From assembly GCF_002904335.1 (NCBI RefSeq), contig NZ_PPHF01000108.1, positions 40,514 through 104,513 of the forward strand: 64,000 nt of DNA, in the 5' to 3' direction. The DNA comes from Amycolatopsis sp. CA-126428 (GTDB lineage: Bacteria; Actinomycetota; Actinomycetes; Mycobacteriales; Pseudonocardiaceae). The number at the start of each line of letters is the position of its first letter. Within the stretch, counting starts at the first letter, position 1. Below, one piece after another: positions 25,451-38,674 of this stretch. The notes below the pieces were generated by a model. It worked only from the letters and a program-made list of their open reading frames with translations. It did no database searches and was not told the origin of the DNA. A program made the translations under genes and the position numbers.

Positions 25451-25744
25451 TCGATCATCTCCGTCCCGGACGGCGGCGGCTCGTGCCGGACCGCTGCTGC
25501 TTCAACGGAACGGCAAAACCTTACTCGCGTCCGGTGCGCCTTCCGCAACACCGCCGCGGCAAACATCGTCGCAGCCACACCGTCGCGGCACTCCGCTCCG
25601 GGAAGGGGGCGGTGGCTCCGGGCCGGCGCTCGCTGCTGAACGTCGTGGGTGGGCGCCGGAGCCACCTGGCGACGGACGGCAGCGCAATCCACCCCAGCCG
25701 CCGTCGCTGCGGTTTGCGTACCCCCTGAGCCGGAAGTCAACCGT
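25451..25744. other. 294-bp gap between STAS and GAF-ANTAR genes
   Basis: No gene is convincing here. The right part may hold the terminator of the upstream signalling operon and the left part the promoter of the GAF-ANTAR gene. I see no strong hairpin or clear -35/-10 pair. Confidence 0.4.
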
Positions 25745-26043
25745 TCAGCGGATCATGACCTTCACTACCTGGGTGAGGCCGGACACGCGCAGTACGCGGT
25801 CGAGCAGCCGCGGCGCGACCAGCCGCAGGTCGTGTTCGGCGGCCCGGTCGAACAGCACCGAGACGCCGGCGCTGTCGAGGTAGGACACCCCGGTGAGGTC
25901 CACGGTGACGGCGGGGCCCGCCGCCAGTTCGCCGTCCAGCGCCGCGCCGAATTCGGCGGCGTTGCTCATGTCGATCTCCCCGGTGACGGACAGGACCCGG
26001 TCCCCGTGGTCGCCCGGGCCGCTGACCAGCGTGAGTGCCGTCG

Positions 26044-26047
<4 letters not shown>
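25745..26047 (-). CDS. STAS-domain anti-sigma factor antagonist
   Basis: 100 residues, complete SpoIIAA/RsbV-like STAS domain. VTVDLTGVSYLDSAGVSVL (47-65) contains the canonical DSAG site with S59 as phospho-acceptor. Its GTG start overlaps the stop of the giant kinase gene (GTGA at 26044-26047), so the two are coupled, and this antagonist is the likely substrate of the kinase domain at the C-terminus of that protein. Last gene of a five-gene unit starting at 32585. Confidence 0.93.
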
Positions 26048-30132
<4,085 letters not shown>

Positions 30133-30193
30133 ACTCCAGGTTCACGCGGCCCCGGATGAGCCTACTCGACGGGATTCCCCGCCGCCGGGTGTG

Positions 30194-30625
30194 TCAATCG
30201 GTCAGCCAGGTCATGGTGACCGTGGTGCCGTCGTCGCGGTGCACCTGCGCGCTGTGGTCGGCGAGGGTGTCGATGAGCGGCAGGCCGCGGCCCCGCAGCC
30301 CGTTCGAGGCCACCGGCGGCCGCCAGGTGCCGTAGTCGGTGACCGTCACGGTCACCCGCCCGGGCTGCGCTTCGGCCCGGACCTCGACCGGGCCGGCCTG
30401 CCCGCGCGGGTAGGCGTGTTCGGCCGAGTTGGCCATCGCCTCGTACCCGGCGAGCACGATGTCCTCCCGGCGTTCGAGGCTCAGGCGCACGTTGAACCGG
30501 CCCAGCGTGGCCAGCCACCGGGCCAGGGCCTCGCGCAGGTCCGGCAGCCGTTCGGCGATCGCGGCCGTGCGCCGGTGGAACGACACCGGGGGAGCGTGTG
30601 CGTCCGGGGGGAGGGGGTCCGTCAT
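30194..30625 (-). CDS. anti-sigma factor kinase-like ATPase (HATPase_c_2)
   Basis: 143 residues with the N box GYEAMANSAEHAYP and G boxes DYGTW and GLRGRGLPLI. Same family as the kinase at 24305 but divergent in sequence. Its ATG overlaps the stop of the SpoIIE phosphatase gene (ATGA at 30622-30625), so kinase and opposing phosphatase are made together; a 61-bp gap separates it from the giant kinase gene. Confidence 0.9.
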   Translation of the reverse strand: MTDPLPPDAHAPPVSFHRRTAAIAERLPDLREALARWLATLGRFNVRLSLERREDIVLAGYEAMANSAEHAYPRGQAGPVEVRAEAQPGRVTVTVTDYGTWRPPVASNGLRGRGLPLIDTLADHSAQVHRDDGTTVTMTWLTD

Positions 30626-32205
30626 GGCGTGTCCTCTCCGCGGTGGTGCACGTGGATCACGGCGATGTCGTCGTCGTGCCGTCCACGCGTCAGTTCGTCG
30701 ACCAGCTTGTCCCACGCCGGCTCCAGGTCGGGCGCGGTCAGCAGTCCCGGGATACCCGCCAGCAGCCATTCGATGCCCAGCGTGAGGTCACGGGTGCGGC
30801 TTTCGACCAGTCCGTCGGTGTAGAGCACCAGATCCGCGCCCACCGGGAAGCCCGCGGTGCGCTGCGGGAAGACCGAGCCGACGCCCAGCGGCTGCGCCAG
30901 CGCTTCGCCGATCTGCTCTGGCGGCTCGCCCGGGCGGATCAGGATCGCGGGCAGGTGGCCGGCGTTCGCGTAGGCGAGCGTCCCGGCGGAGGGCTGGTGG
31001 ACCGCGTAGAAGCAGGTCACGAAGCTTTCGCCGAACAGACCGGCGGTCAGCTCGGAGACGTTGCGCAGCACTTCCGACGGCGGCAGCTCCAGCAGGGCGT
31101 AGCTGCGGACGGCCGTGCGGACCTGGCCCATCACCGTCGCGGCGGTGACGCCGTGGCCGACGACGTCACCGATGACGAACGCGGTGGCGCCCGAGGGCAG
31201 CCGGATCACGTCGAACCAGTCGCCGCCGACCTTGCTCCCGGTCGCCGCGGGCAGGTACCGGGTGAGCACGTCGAGGCCGGGGGTGGGCGGGGCCACCGGC
31301 AGCATGCTGCGGGACAGTTCCGTGGCGAGGTTGCGCTCGCGTTCGTAGAGCCGGGCGTTGTCCAGCGCGATGGCCGCGTAGGCGGCGATGCCTTCGGCCA
31401 GGTACTCGTGCCGGGCGGTGAACCGGTCGCGGTCGGGGTGGCCGAAGAAGAACCCGCCCAGCACCTCGCCGGAGGTCGGGCTGATCGCCGAGACGGCGAG
31501 GTAGCTGCACACGGGCAGGTGCCCGTCCGGCATCCCGTGGTGCGGCGCGTTCTTCCCGAACCGGGGGTCCTGCGTGATATCGGGGCTGCGCACGGTGCCG
31601 GTGCCGTCGAAGGTCGGCCCGAACACCTCGGTGTTGCGCGGCATCGGGAACCGGGAGAAGGCCTCGCGCGGTACACCCGAAATCGTGTACAGCGTGTACG
31701 ACTCACCGAGTTCGTCGATCAGGTTGTAGAAGAACGCGCCGAAGCCGGCTCCGGTCGCCTTCGTGGCCGCGTCGGTCGCCTCCTGGACGATCCGGTCGAT
31801 GTCGAGGTGCGCGGTCAGTTCGCGGCCCGTGGAGTGCAGCGCGTCGAGGACCGCGGCTTCGCTCCGCAGCCGCCGGACGGTGGCCGCCAGGCCGGCGGTG
31901 GCGGCCTCGATGGCGGCGGCGACGGCCGGGGGACCTCCGCCGATCTCCTCGGTGGTGTAGACCAACGCGCCGTGCTCGCCGTCGTCGGCCGCGACGGCGA
32001 TCGCGTGGGTGATCTCGGTGCCCGGCACCAGGTCCGCGAGGACCGGGCGATCGGTCACCGCCAGCGCGACGTGGTCGCCGAGCACCGCGCGCACCTCGGC
32101 CGGGCCGAGCGCGCGGACCGCGGTGGCCGCCGGAGCGCCGTCGCGGCCGGCGAAGGCCCCGCGCACGGCGTCCAGGATCGCGTCGAATTCCGGTTCGGGC
32201 GTCAT
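30622..32205 (-). CDS. GAF-domain SpoIIE/PP2C serine phosphatase
   Basis: 527 residues. An N-terminal region of about 110 residues without a clear family is followed by a GAF domain (about 125-285) and a SpoIIE-type PP2C phosphatase (about 300-520), with metal ligands D329 in GGDWFD and D347 in IGDVVGHG. Such enzymes dephosphorylate STAS antagonists in response to a signal bound by GAF. The ATG at 32205 overlaps the stop of the STAS gene (TGATG), and the 3' end overlaps the kinase start, giving an antagonist-phosphatase-kinase order. Confidence 0.92.
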   Translation of the reverse strand: MTPEPEFDAILDAVRGAFAGRDGAPAATAVRALGPAEVRAVLGDHVALAVTDRPVLADLVPGTEITHAIAVAADDGEHGALVYTTEEIGGGPPAVAAAIEAATAGLAATVRRLRSEAAVLDALHSTGRELTAHLDIDRIVQEATDAATKATGAGFGAFFYNLIDELGESYTLYTISGVPREAFSRFPMPRNTEVFGPTFDGTGTVRSPDITQDPRFGKNAPHHGMPDGHLPVCSYLAVSAISPTSGEVLGGFFFGHPDRDRFTARHEYLAEGIAAYAAIALDNARLYERERNLATELSRSMLPVAPPTPGLDVLTRYLPAATGSKVGGDWFDVIRLPSGATAFVIGDVVGHGVTAATVMGQVRTAVRSYALLELPPSEVLRNVSELTAGLFGESFVTCFYAVHQPSAGTLAYANAGHLPAILIRPGEPPEQIGEALAQPLGVGSVFPQRTAGFPVGADLVLYTDGLVESRTRDLTLGIEWLLAGIPGLLTAPDLEPAWDKLVDELTRGRHDDDIAVIHVHHRGEDTP

Positions 32206-32585
32206 CAGGGCGCCAGCGCTTCCGGCAGCGACGGGTAGATGGCGAGTTCGTCGGCCAGCCGGGTCAGTTCCAGCGGGCGCAGCGTGATCCGCCCGGTGGC
32301 CACCACCCGCAGCGGCGCCGACGTGGCGGGCCCGCGGTGCGCCCGGACGAGTTCGGCCATGCCCGCCGAGGCCAGGAACGTGACGCCGGTCAGGTCGATG
32401 ACGAGCAGCGGCGGCCCCAGCCGCGCCGCCCGTTCGGCCAGCCGGCGCAGTTTCGGCGCGAGGGCGAGGTCGAGAGCGCCGTCGACGCGCAGGACCACCG
32501 CGCCGTCGAGGCTCTCCAGTGCGACCGATCCCGCGGAACCGGCGGCGTCGTCGAGTGAGTCCCCGGTCACGTCCCGTTCGCCCAT
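32205..32585 (-). CDS. STAS-domain anti-sigma factor antagonist
   Basis: 126 residues. STAS domain from about residue 20 with LLVIDLTGVTFLASAGM at 60-76; the phospho-site is S73 but the preceding residue is Ala, not the usual Asp. First gene of the minus-strand unit continuing to 25745. ATG at 32585. Upstream, a divergent second STAS gene starts at 32752, so the 166-bp gap probably contains two promoters. Confidence 0.9.
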   Translation of the reverse strand: MGERDVTGDSLDDAAGSAGSVALESLDGAVVLRVDGALDLALAPKLRRLAERAARLGPPLLVIDLTGVTFLASAGMAELVRAHRGPATSAPLRVVATGRITLRPLELTRLADELAIYPSLPEALAP

Positions 32586-32751
32586 GCCGACATCCTGCCT
32601 GTTCGGGGCCGCGACCGGAAGCGGAGGGGTGCTGAGACGGCGGTGTGCCGCCCGGGCAGGCATGATTGACCGTGGTTGAGCAAACAGCCTTCGTGAACAC
32701 GCACGCCCACCGGTTGCCGGGGGCGCTGCCGAAGGCGAGGAGACAAACGCC

Positions 32752-33135
32752 ATGACCGAGCACACCCACTTCGAAAGCTCGGCCACCGCTGTGCCGTTCG
32801 GGGAGTTCCGGATCGCCCGGGCGGAGCAGGGAGAAGCGATCGTCGTCGAGGTCGCCGGGGACGTGGACACCACCACCGCACCGGCGCTCGTGCAGGCCGC
32901 GGACGAGGTACTGGCGGAGCAGCCGCCGGTCCTGGTGGTCGACCTGAGCCGGGTCGAGTTCCTCGCCTCGCCCGGCCTGACGGCGTTGCTGACCATCCAC
33001 CGCAACGCCGGAACCGGCACCGCGGTGCGGATCGTCGCGTCCGGCCGGGCCACCCTGCGCCCGATCCAGCTGACCGGGCTCGAGGAAAGCCTGTCGCTGT
33101 TCCCGACCCGGGAAGCGGCGCTCATCGGATCCTGA
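32752..33135 (+). CDS. STAS-domain anti-sigma factor antagonist
   Basis: 127 residues. VVDLSRVEFLASPGLTALL at 62-80 is the STAS phospho-loop with S73 followed by Pro; the protein is close to the neighbouring antagonist at 32205 and probably arose by duplication. A GGCGAGGAG stretch precedes the ATG. Convergent with the GAF-SpoIIE phosphatase gene, with a dyad between them. Confidence 0.9.
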   Translation: MTEHTHFESSATAVPFGEFRIARAEQGEAIVVEVAGDVDTTTAPALVQAADEVLAEQPPVLVVDLSRVEFLASPGLTALLTIHRNAGTGTAVRIVASGRATLRPIQLTGLEESLSLFPTREAALIGS

Positions 33136-33143
33136 CCCGGATC

Positions 33144-33175
33144 GTCCCGGCCCTGCCTCAGGCGCCGGCCGGGAC
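33144..33175. terminator. possible bidirectional terminator
   Basis: GTCCCGGCC (33144-33152) pairs with GGCCGGGAC (33167-33175) across a 14-nt loop between two convergent genes; the right arm lies in the last codons of the minus-strand gene. Confidence 0.5.
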
Positions 33176-34381
33176 GTCACGGCGCCGGATGGCCAGCACG
33201 GCGACGTCGTCCTGGGCCGGCCGGTTGCCGATCATCGCGGCCATGACCTGCGCGCAGACCCATTCGGGGTCCCCGGCGCGCACGGCCTGCGCCAGCTGCT
33301 CCATGCCGACGTCCACCGGGCGGTCCCGGCGCTCGACCAGCCCGTCGGTGTAGAACACCAGCACGCCGTCGGACGGCAGTTCGACGACGGTGGTGCGCCG
33401 CTCGGGCACGCCGATGGTCAGCCCGATCGGGGGATCCGGCGGCGAGTCCACCAGCCGGCCCGGCTCGCCGGGCAGGGCGAGCACCGGGGGCAGGTGCCCG
33501 GCGAGGGACAGCGTCAGCGCTTCGCGGTCCGGGCCGATGATCCCGTAGGCCACCGTGGCCATCGCCCCGTGCTCGAAGTGGTTGGCCTTGCGGTCGAGCT
33601 TGGCGAGCACCTCGGCGGGACTTTCGCAGTCCAGGGCGTAGGCCCGCAGGGCGCTGCGCAGCCGCCCCATGATCACGGCCGCGTCGAGGCCGTGCCCGGA
33701 GACGTCGCCCATCACGACGCCGAGCCGGTCGCCCGGCAGGGAGAACAGGTCGTACCAGTCCCCGCCGAGCCCGGTCTCCGCGCCGGGCACGTACCGGGCG
33801 CCGAAGGCCAGGCCCGCCACGTCGGGCAGGCTGTTGGGCAGCAGGCTGCGCTGCAGCGCCATGGTGGCGGTGCGGTTCTCCTCCAGCGCCTCCACCTGGA
33901 CGGCCATCGCCAGCCGGTCGGCGAGCAGCTGCATGGTGGTCACTTCGGACTCACCGAACTGCCGGAGCGCCACGGAACCGATGTGCAGCACGCCGACGAG
34001 CTCGCCGCCGGCGATCATCGGCACGCCGAGCATGGATTGCAGCCCGCGTTCCCACAGCAGGGAGTTCACGACGGTCGTTTCGTCGACGTGGTCGAGGATG
34101 ACCGGCGCCCGCTCGAGCGCGACCCGGCCGGCGAACCCGCGGCCCACCGGCACCCGCACGCCCTGGTGGACCTCCTCCTCGATCCCGGCCGCGGCGAAGG
34201 CCACCAGCTGGCGGCCGCTGGGCTGGTACCGCAGCACGGTCGCGGTGTCGACCGCCATGACCTCGCGCAGCCGCTGGAGGGTTTCGGCGAGCATCTCGGC
34301 CAGCCCCAGGTGGGTGGCCGGCGCACCGATGATCGCCTCCAGCTGCTGCAGCCGGTTCTGGGCGTCGAGACTTCGCGACAT
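33158..34381 (-). CDS. GAF-SpoIIE serine phosphatase
   Basis: 407 residues: GAF domain about 22-165 and SpoIIE/PP2C phosphatase about 180-400 with D208 in GGDWYD and D226 in MGDVSGHG. A second phosphatase of the partner-switching set, smaller than that at 30622 and with no N-terminal extension. ATG at 34381. Divergent from a histidine phosphatase gene. Likely dephosphorylates one of the adjacent STAS proteins; which one is not decidable from sequence. Confidence 0.93.
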   Translation of the reverse strand: MSRSLDAQNRLQQLEAIIGAPATHLGLAEMLAETLQRLREVMAVDTATVLRYQPSGRQLVAFAAAGIEEEVHQGVRVPVGRGFAGRVALERAPVILDHVDETTVVNSLLWERGLQSMLGVPMIAGGELVGVLHIGSVALRQFGESEVTTMQLLADRLAMAVQVEALEENRTATMALQRSLLPNSLPDVAGLAFGARYVPGAETGLGGDWYDLFSLPGDRLGVVMGDVSGHGLDAAVIMGRLRSALRAYALDCESPAEVLAKLDRKANHFEHGAMATVAYGIIGPDREALTLSLAGHLPPVLALPGEPGRLVDSPPDPPIGLTIGVPERRTTVVELPSDGVLVFYTDGLVERRDRPVDVGMEQLAQAVRAGDPEWVCAQVMAAMIGNRPAQDDVAVLAIRRRDVPAGA

Positions 34382-34462
34382 GGCACGACCCTAGCCGCAA
34401 CTCCTTTGCGGGCCTAACCATCCCGGGTTTCGACGGCGGGTCTCCCGGGGTACCAGGCCGTC

Positions 34463-35182
34463 GTGAACGTCGACTTGGACTGGGTGGGTGTGCTGCGGCA
34501 CGGCCAGAGCACCGGGAACGTGGCCAGGGAAGAGGCGGAGTCGGCCGGCGCGGACGTGATCGACATCGCCGAACGCGACGCCGACGTGCCGCTCACGGAT
34601 CTGGGGCGGGAGCAGGCTTCGGCGGCGGGGAAGTTCCTCGCGGAGCAACCGCCGGACGTCGTCATCACCTCCACTTACCGCCGCGCGTGGGACACCGCCC
34701 GGCTGGCCACCCCCGAAGGGGTGACGATCATCCCGGACGAACGGCTGCGCGACCGCGAGCTCGGCGTGCTGGACCTGCTGACCTCGCACGGCGTCAGTGA
34801 GCGGTGGCCCGACGAACTGCGGCGCAAACGGCGGCTCGGCAAGTTCTACTACCGGCCGCCGGGTGGCGAATCCTGGGCGGACGTCGTGCTGCGGCTGCGG
34901 TCCCTGCTCACCGAGCTGAGCGTGGAACACGCCGGAAAGCGCGTTCTGCTGGCCGCCCACGAGATGACCGTCTTCGCCCTGCGCTACCTGCTCGAAGGGC
35001 TGCCGGAGCCCGACCTGCTGCGCGCCGCCGACGCCACCGAGGTCCCGAACGGCTCGGTGACGGCCTGGGAGCGCGACTCCGACGGCGGGTTCACGATGGT
35101 GCTGGCCCAGGAAGTCGGGCACCTGCACGAGACCGACACCCCGCCGACGGCGGACGACGATGCCGCGCAGCAGCTCTCCTGA
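34463..35182 (+). CDS. histidine phosphatase family protein
   Basis: 239 residues, phosphoglycerate-mutase-like fold. LRHGQSTGN at 10-18 holds the phosphorylated His, with the second His in AAHEMTVFA and the Arg of TYRRAWDTA. Likely a small-molecule phosphatase; substrate unknown. GTG start at 34463. It overlaps the next gene (NAD(P)HX dehydratase) by 23 bp, suggesting linked expression. Confidence 0.9.
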   Translation: MNVDLDWVGVLRHGQSTGNVAREEAESAGADVIDIAERDADVPLTDLGREQASAAGKFLAEQPPDVVITSTYRRAWDTARLATPEGVTIIPDERLRDRELGVLDLLTSHGVSERWPDELRRKRRLGKFYYRPPGGESWADVVLRLRSLLTELSVEHAGKRVLLAAHEMTVFALRYLLEGLPEPDLLRAADATEVPNGSVTAWERDSDGGFTMVLAQEVGHLHETDTPPTADDDAAQQLS

Positions 35183-36029
35183 CCCGGCGCCGATCAGCCC
35201 GGCCCTGCTGCGGGACTGGCGGATCGGCCCGGACGACCGCGGGACCGTGCTCGTCGTCGGCGGCGCCCGGACCGTGCCCGGCGCGCCGGCGCTGTCCGGC
35301 ACCGCCGCCCTGCGTGCCGGGGCCGGCACGCTGCAACTGGCGGTCGCCGAACGGCACGCGACGGCGATCGGTGTCTCGGTGCCCGAGTCGTCGGTGCTCG
35401 GGCTGCCGGAGACCGGCACCGGGGCGATCGCCGCCGAGGCCGTCGACCGGCTGGCCGAGGTGCTCCCCGACGCCGGCACCGTCGTGGTCGGCCCCGGCCT
35501 CACCGGCGTTTCGGAGACCGAAGAGCTGCTGCGCGGCTTGGTCCCCGCCATCGCCCCGGACGCGAAGGTGGTGCTCGACGCGTTCGCGCTGGGCGCGCTG
35601 AGCCGGGACCCCGCGCTCGCCGAACCCCTGGCGGGCCGGCTCCTCCTCACCCCGAACCGGGTCGAAGCCGCTTTCCTCGACGGCTGCGAGGAAAAGGACG
35701 TCGACGACCTGGAAACGGCGGTGCGGATCGCCGGCCGCTACGGCGGCGTGGTGCAGCTCATGGGCGTGGTCGCCGAGCCGGGCGGGCGCACCTGGCGCGA
35801 CGGCAGCGGCCACGTCGGGCTGGCGACGTCCGGCAGCGGCGACGTGCTGGCCGGCCTGACCGGCGGCTTCCTGGCCCGCGGCGCGGCCGTGGACCAGGCC
35901 GCCTGCTGGGCGACGCACGTCCACGCCGTGGCCGGCCAGCGCCTGATCCCGGACACCGGCAGCACCGGCCTGCTGGCCCGCGAACTCGTGGTGGAGATCC
36001 CGCGGGTCATCGCCGAGCTGGAGCGCTGA
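35160..36029 (+). CDS. nnrD: ADP-dependent NAD(P)H-hydrate dehydratase
   Basis: 289-residue metabolite-repair enzyme of the ribokinase-like (YjeF C-terminal) family, which converts damaged NAD(P)H hydrate back to NAD(P)H using ADP. VVGPGLTG, LLTPNRVEAAF and SGSGDVLAG are the conserved stretches; the usual GTGD is SGSGD here. The NnrE epimerase half is not fused and not present nearby. ATG at 35160, inside the end of the phosphatase gene. Confidence 0.88.
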   Translation: MPRSSSPDPAPISPALLRDWRIGPDDRGTVLVVGGARTVPGAPALSGTAALRAGAGTLQLAVAERHATAIGVSVPESSVLGLPETGTGAIAAEAVDRLAEVLPDAGTVVVGPGLTGVSETEELLRGLVPAIAPDAKVVLDAFALGALSRDPALAEPLAGRLLLTPNRVEAAFLDGCEEKDVDDLETAVRIAGRYGGVVQLMGVVAEPGGRTWRDGSGHVGLATSGSGDVLAGLTGGFLARGAAVDQAACWATHVHAVAGQRLIPDTGSTGLLARELVVEIPRVIAELER

Positions 36030-36045
36030 GCCGTGTCGACCCGCG

Positions 36046-36161
36046 GATCACGCGTGTCGACCTCCTGATCACGCGTGTCGGCCCGGTAATCACGCCGAGC
36101 CCCTCCGGACGCCGTGCCGGAAGGGTCGACACGCGTGATTGAAGGGTCGACACGCGTGATT
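36046..36161. repeat. inverted GTCGACACGCGTGAT repeats between convergent genes
   Basis: The 149-bp gap contains the 15-mer GATCACGCGTGTCGA at 36046-36060, a near copy at 36067-36081, and the fragment AATCACGC at 36088-36095. Two copies in the opposite sense (GGGTCGACACGCGTGATT) lie at 36123-36140 and 36144-36161. The two halves can pair as a cruciform or a hairpin transcript, so the element may serve as a bidirectional terminator. Confidence 0.8.
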
Positions 36162-36178
36162 CGGCGGACGACACGGCG

Positions 36179-36898
36179 TCATCGCTGGGCGGTGGGCCGC
36201 ACGATGATCTCGTTGACGTCCACGCCCTCCGGCTGCCCGATCGCGTAGGAGACCGCTCCGGCGATGGCGTCCGCCGGCAGGGTCACCGCGCGGTAGGTGC
36301 GCATCGCCTCCTGGGCGCCGGGCTCGGTGATGGTGTCGGCCAGCTCGGACTCGGTGACGCCGGGGGAGACCGTCGTCACGCGGAGGCCCGGGTCGGCCTC
36401 CAGGCGCAGGCCCTCGGTGATCGCCCGGGCCGCGTACTTGGTGGCGCAGTAGACCGCGGCCGTCGGCACGACCTCGTGCGCGCCGGTGGAGGCGATCGTC
36501 ACGAAGTGCCCGCCGCCCTGCCGCCGGAAGTGCGGCAGGGCGGCCGCGATCCCGTGCAGCAGGCCGCGGACGTTGACGTCGATCATCCGGTCCCACTCGC
36601 CGACGTGCAGCGAGTCCAACCGCGACAACGGCATCACGCCCGCGTTGGCGACGAAGACGTCGAGCCGGCCATGGGCTTCGACCGCGGCTTCGGCGAACGC
36701 GGCGACGTCCGCGCGGTCGGTGACGTCGAGGCGGTGCACGTCCGCGGTGCCGCCCGCGTCGTGGATTTCCTTCGCCAGCTCGGTCAGCCGGTCTTCGCGC
36801 CGGGCGCCGAGCACGACGTGGTGGCCTTCGGCGGCCAGGCGCAGCGCAGTGGCGCGGCCGATGCCGCTGCTGGCGCCGGTGATGAGGACGGTCTTCAC
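36179..36898 (-). CDS. SDR-family oxidoreductase
   Basis: 239-residue NAD(P)-dependent SDR of the classical type. TGASSGIG at 7-14, NAGVMP at 85-90, the catalytic Ser in TIASTGAHE and YCATK (150-154) are all present. GTG start overlaps the stop of the upstream SDR (GTGA at 36895-36898). Last gene of a three-gene unit with a regulator first. Substrate unknown. Confidence 0.93.
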   Translation of the reverse strand: MKTVLITGASSGIGRATALRLAAEGHHVVLGARREDRLTELAKEIHDAGGTADVHRLDVTDRADVAAFAEAAVEAHGRLDVFVANAGVMPLSRLDSLHVGEWDRMIDVNVRGLLHGIAAALPHFRRQGGGHFVTIASTGAHEVVPTAAVYCATKYAARAITEGLRLEADPGLRVTTVSPGVTESELADTITEPGAQEAMRTYRAVTLPADAIAGAVSYAIGQPEGVDVNEIIVRPTAQR

Positions 36899-37755
36899 TG
36901 GGTTCCTTCCGGGAAGTCGGCGCCGAGGGTGGTCTCGCGCCAGGTGTCGAACGTGGAACGGAGGGAGTCGAGCCGGGTGGTGGCGATGTCGTAGGCGGCG
37001 CGGCCGAGGAGCAGGCGCAGCGGCGGTTCGTCGCTGCCGACGGCGGTGAGGATCGCTTCGGCCGCGCGGACGGGGTCGCCCGGCTGTCGCCCGTAGGTCG
37101 CGAGCGTCGCCTCCCGGCGGGCGCCCGCGGTCTCGGCGTAGTCGTCGATGCGGATCGCCGACTCCCGCATCGAGGGGCCGGACCAGTTGGTGCGGAAGGC
37201 GGCGGGCTCGACGATGGTCACCTTGATGCCCAGCGGCGCCACCTCCGCGGCCAGTGACTCCGACAAGCCTTCCACGGCGAACTTCGTCGCGTGGTAGTAG
37301 CCGGTGGCGCCGAACGCGGCCAGGCCGCCGAGGGACGACACGGTGACGATGTGGCCGCTGCGGCGCGCCCGCATGCCCGGCAGGACCGCGCGGGTGACGT
37401 CGGCGAGGCCGAAGACGTTGGTGTCGAACAGGTTCCGGATCTCGTCGTCCTCGCCTTCCTCGACCGCGGCGAGGTAGCCGTAGCCGGCGTTGCCGACCAG
37501 GACGTCGATCCGGCCGAACGCCGATTCCGCTCGCTTGACGGCGTCGACGACCTGGGCGTGGTCGGTGACGTCGAGCGGCAGGGCCAGCGCGCGGTCGCCG
37601 TGTGCTTCGGCGAGATCGGCGATGCGCGCCGGATCGCGGGCCGTGACGACCGCGCGCATCCCGCGCTCGAGCACGGCTTCGGCCAGTGCGCGGCCGAGGC
37701 CGGTGGAGCAGCCGGTGATGAACCAGACGGTGTTTTCGGGAAAGTTTTCGGGCAC
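36895..37755 (-). CDS. SDR-family oxidoreductase
   Basis: 286-residue SDR with TGCSTGLG as the cofactor motif, NAGYG, the Ser of VSSLGG and YHATK as the active site. Only moderately similar to the SDR that follows it; the layout resembles actinobacterial NADP-dependent ketoreductases of unknown substrate. GTG start at 37755. Middle gene of a three-gene unit with the XRE regulator 43 bp upstream. Confidence 0.92.
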   Translation of the reverse strand: MPENFPENTVWFITGCSTGLGRALAEAVLERGMRAVVTARDPARIADLAEAHGDRALALPLDVTDHAQVVDAVKRAESAFGRIDVLVGNAGYGYLAAVEEGEDDEIRNLFDTNVFGLADVTRAVLPGMRARRSGHIVTVSSLGGLAAFGATGYYHATKFAVEGLSESLAAEVAPLGIKVTIVEPAAFRTNWSGPSMRESAIRIDDYAETAGARREATLATYGRQPGDPVRAAEAILTAVGSDEPPLRLLLGRAAYDIATTRLDSLRSTFDTWRETTLGADFPEGTQ

Positions 37756-37798
37756 GACGAAGTACTCCGTCCATTGTGGAAGGATGGGGAAAGTGGTT

Positions 37799-38620
37799 TC
37801 AGGAGGCGGCGAGACTGCCCAGCAGGGCCAGTGCCGCTTCCGACGGGCTGCCCGGCTCGGCTTGGTAGACGATCAGCTGCTGGCCCGGGGCGCTGTTGAC
37901 GGTCAGCGCCTCGTAGCTCAGTTCCAGCTCGCCGACCAGCCGGTGCCGGAACCGCTTGGTCTCGTGGGTCTTCTGCCGGATGTCGTGGCGGGCCCACAGC
38001 CGGCGGAAGTCCGCGCTCTTGACCGACAGCTCGCCGACGGTGTCGATGAGCTGCGGATCGTCGGGGTCGATCCCGGCGGCCGCCCGCAGGCCGCCGACCG
38101 TGTTGACGGCCACGCGCTCCCAGTCCGGGTAGAACTCGCGGGCGTCCGGGTCGAGGAACACGAGCCGGATCAGGTCGCCGCTGTGGGCGTGCCCGGCGAA
38201 CAGCGCCTGGCCCAGCGTGTTGTGCGCCAGCACGTCGAGGCAGCGGCCGAGCACGAGCGCGGGCGTGTCCGGCCAGCCGTCCATCAGGCGCAGCAGGTTC
38301 GGGCTGACCCGTTCCGGCCGCCGGGCCCGCCGCCGGCGGCCGGGCGCCGGCTGGGCGAGCCGGTGCAGGTGGGCCGAGGCGTCCTCGTCCAGGGCCAGCC
38401 CGCGGGCGAGCGCGTCGACGACCTGCGCCGACGGGTTCCGCTCCCGGCCCTGCTCGAGCCGGACGTAGTAGTCGGTGCTGACCCCGGCCAGCAGCGCCAC
38501 CTCTTCGCGGCGCAGGCCCGCCACCCGGCGTGACCCGCCCGGAGGCAGGCCGAGCTCTTCCGGCCCCACCTGTTCACGGCGGGCCCGGAGGAACTCCCCG
38601 AGGGTGTTGTCCTTGACCAT
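37799..38620 (-). CDS. XRE-family regulator with MmyB-like ligand domain
   Basis: 273 residues. Residues about 5-75 form the helix-turn-helix (RRVAGLRREEVALLAGVSTDYYVRLEQGR is its core), and about 105-265 the MmyB-like domain thought to bind a fatty acid or similar ligand. In many actinomycetes such regulators control an adjacent SDR gene; here it precedes two SDR genes on the same strand, consistent with an autoregulated operon. ATG at 38620. Confidence 0.9.
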   Translation of the reverse strand: MVKDNTLGEFLRARREQVGPEELGLPPGGSRRVAGLRREEVALLAGVSTDYYVRLEQGRERNPSAQVVDALARGLALDEDASAHLHRLAQPAPGRRRRARRPERVSPNLLRLMDGWPDTPALVLGRCLDVLAHNTLGQALFAGHAHSGDLIRLVFLDPDAREFYPDWERVAVNTVGGLRAAAGIDPDDPQLIDTVGELSVKSADFRRLWARHDIRQKTHETKRFRHRLVGELELSYEALTVNSAPGQQLIVYQAEPGSPSEAALALLGSLAAS

Positions 38621-38674
38621 GCTTCGAGGCTAACCCGGAATCGCCGCACCTGGGTGGCCGTGCCGCACCCACCC

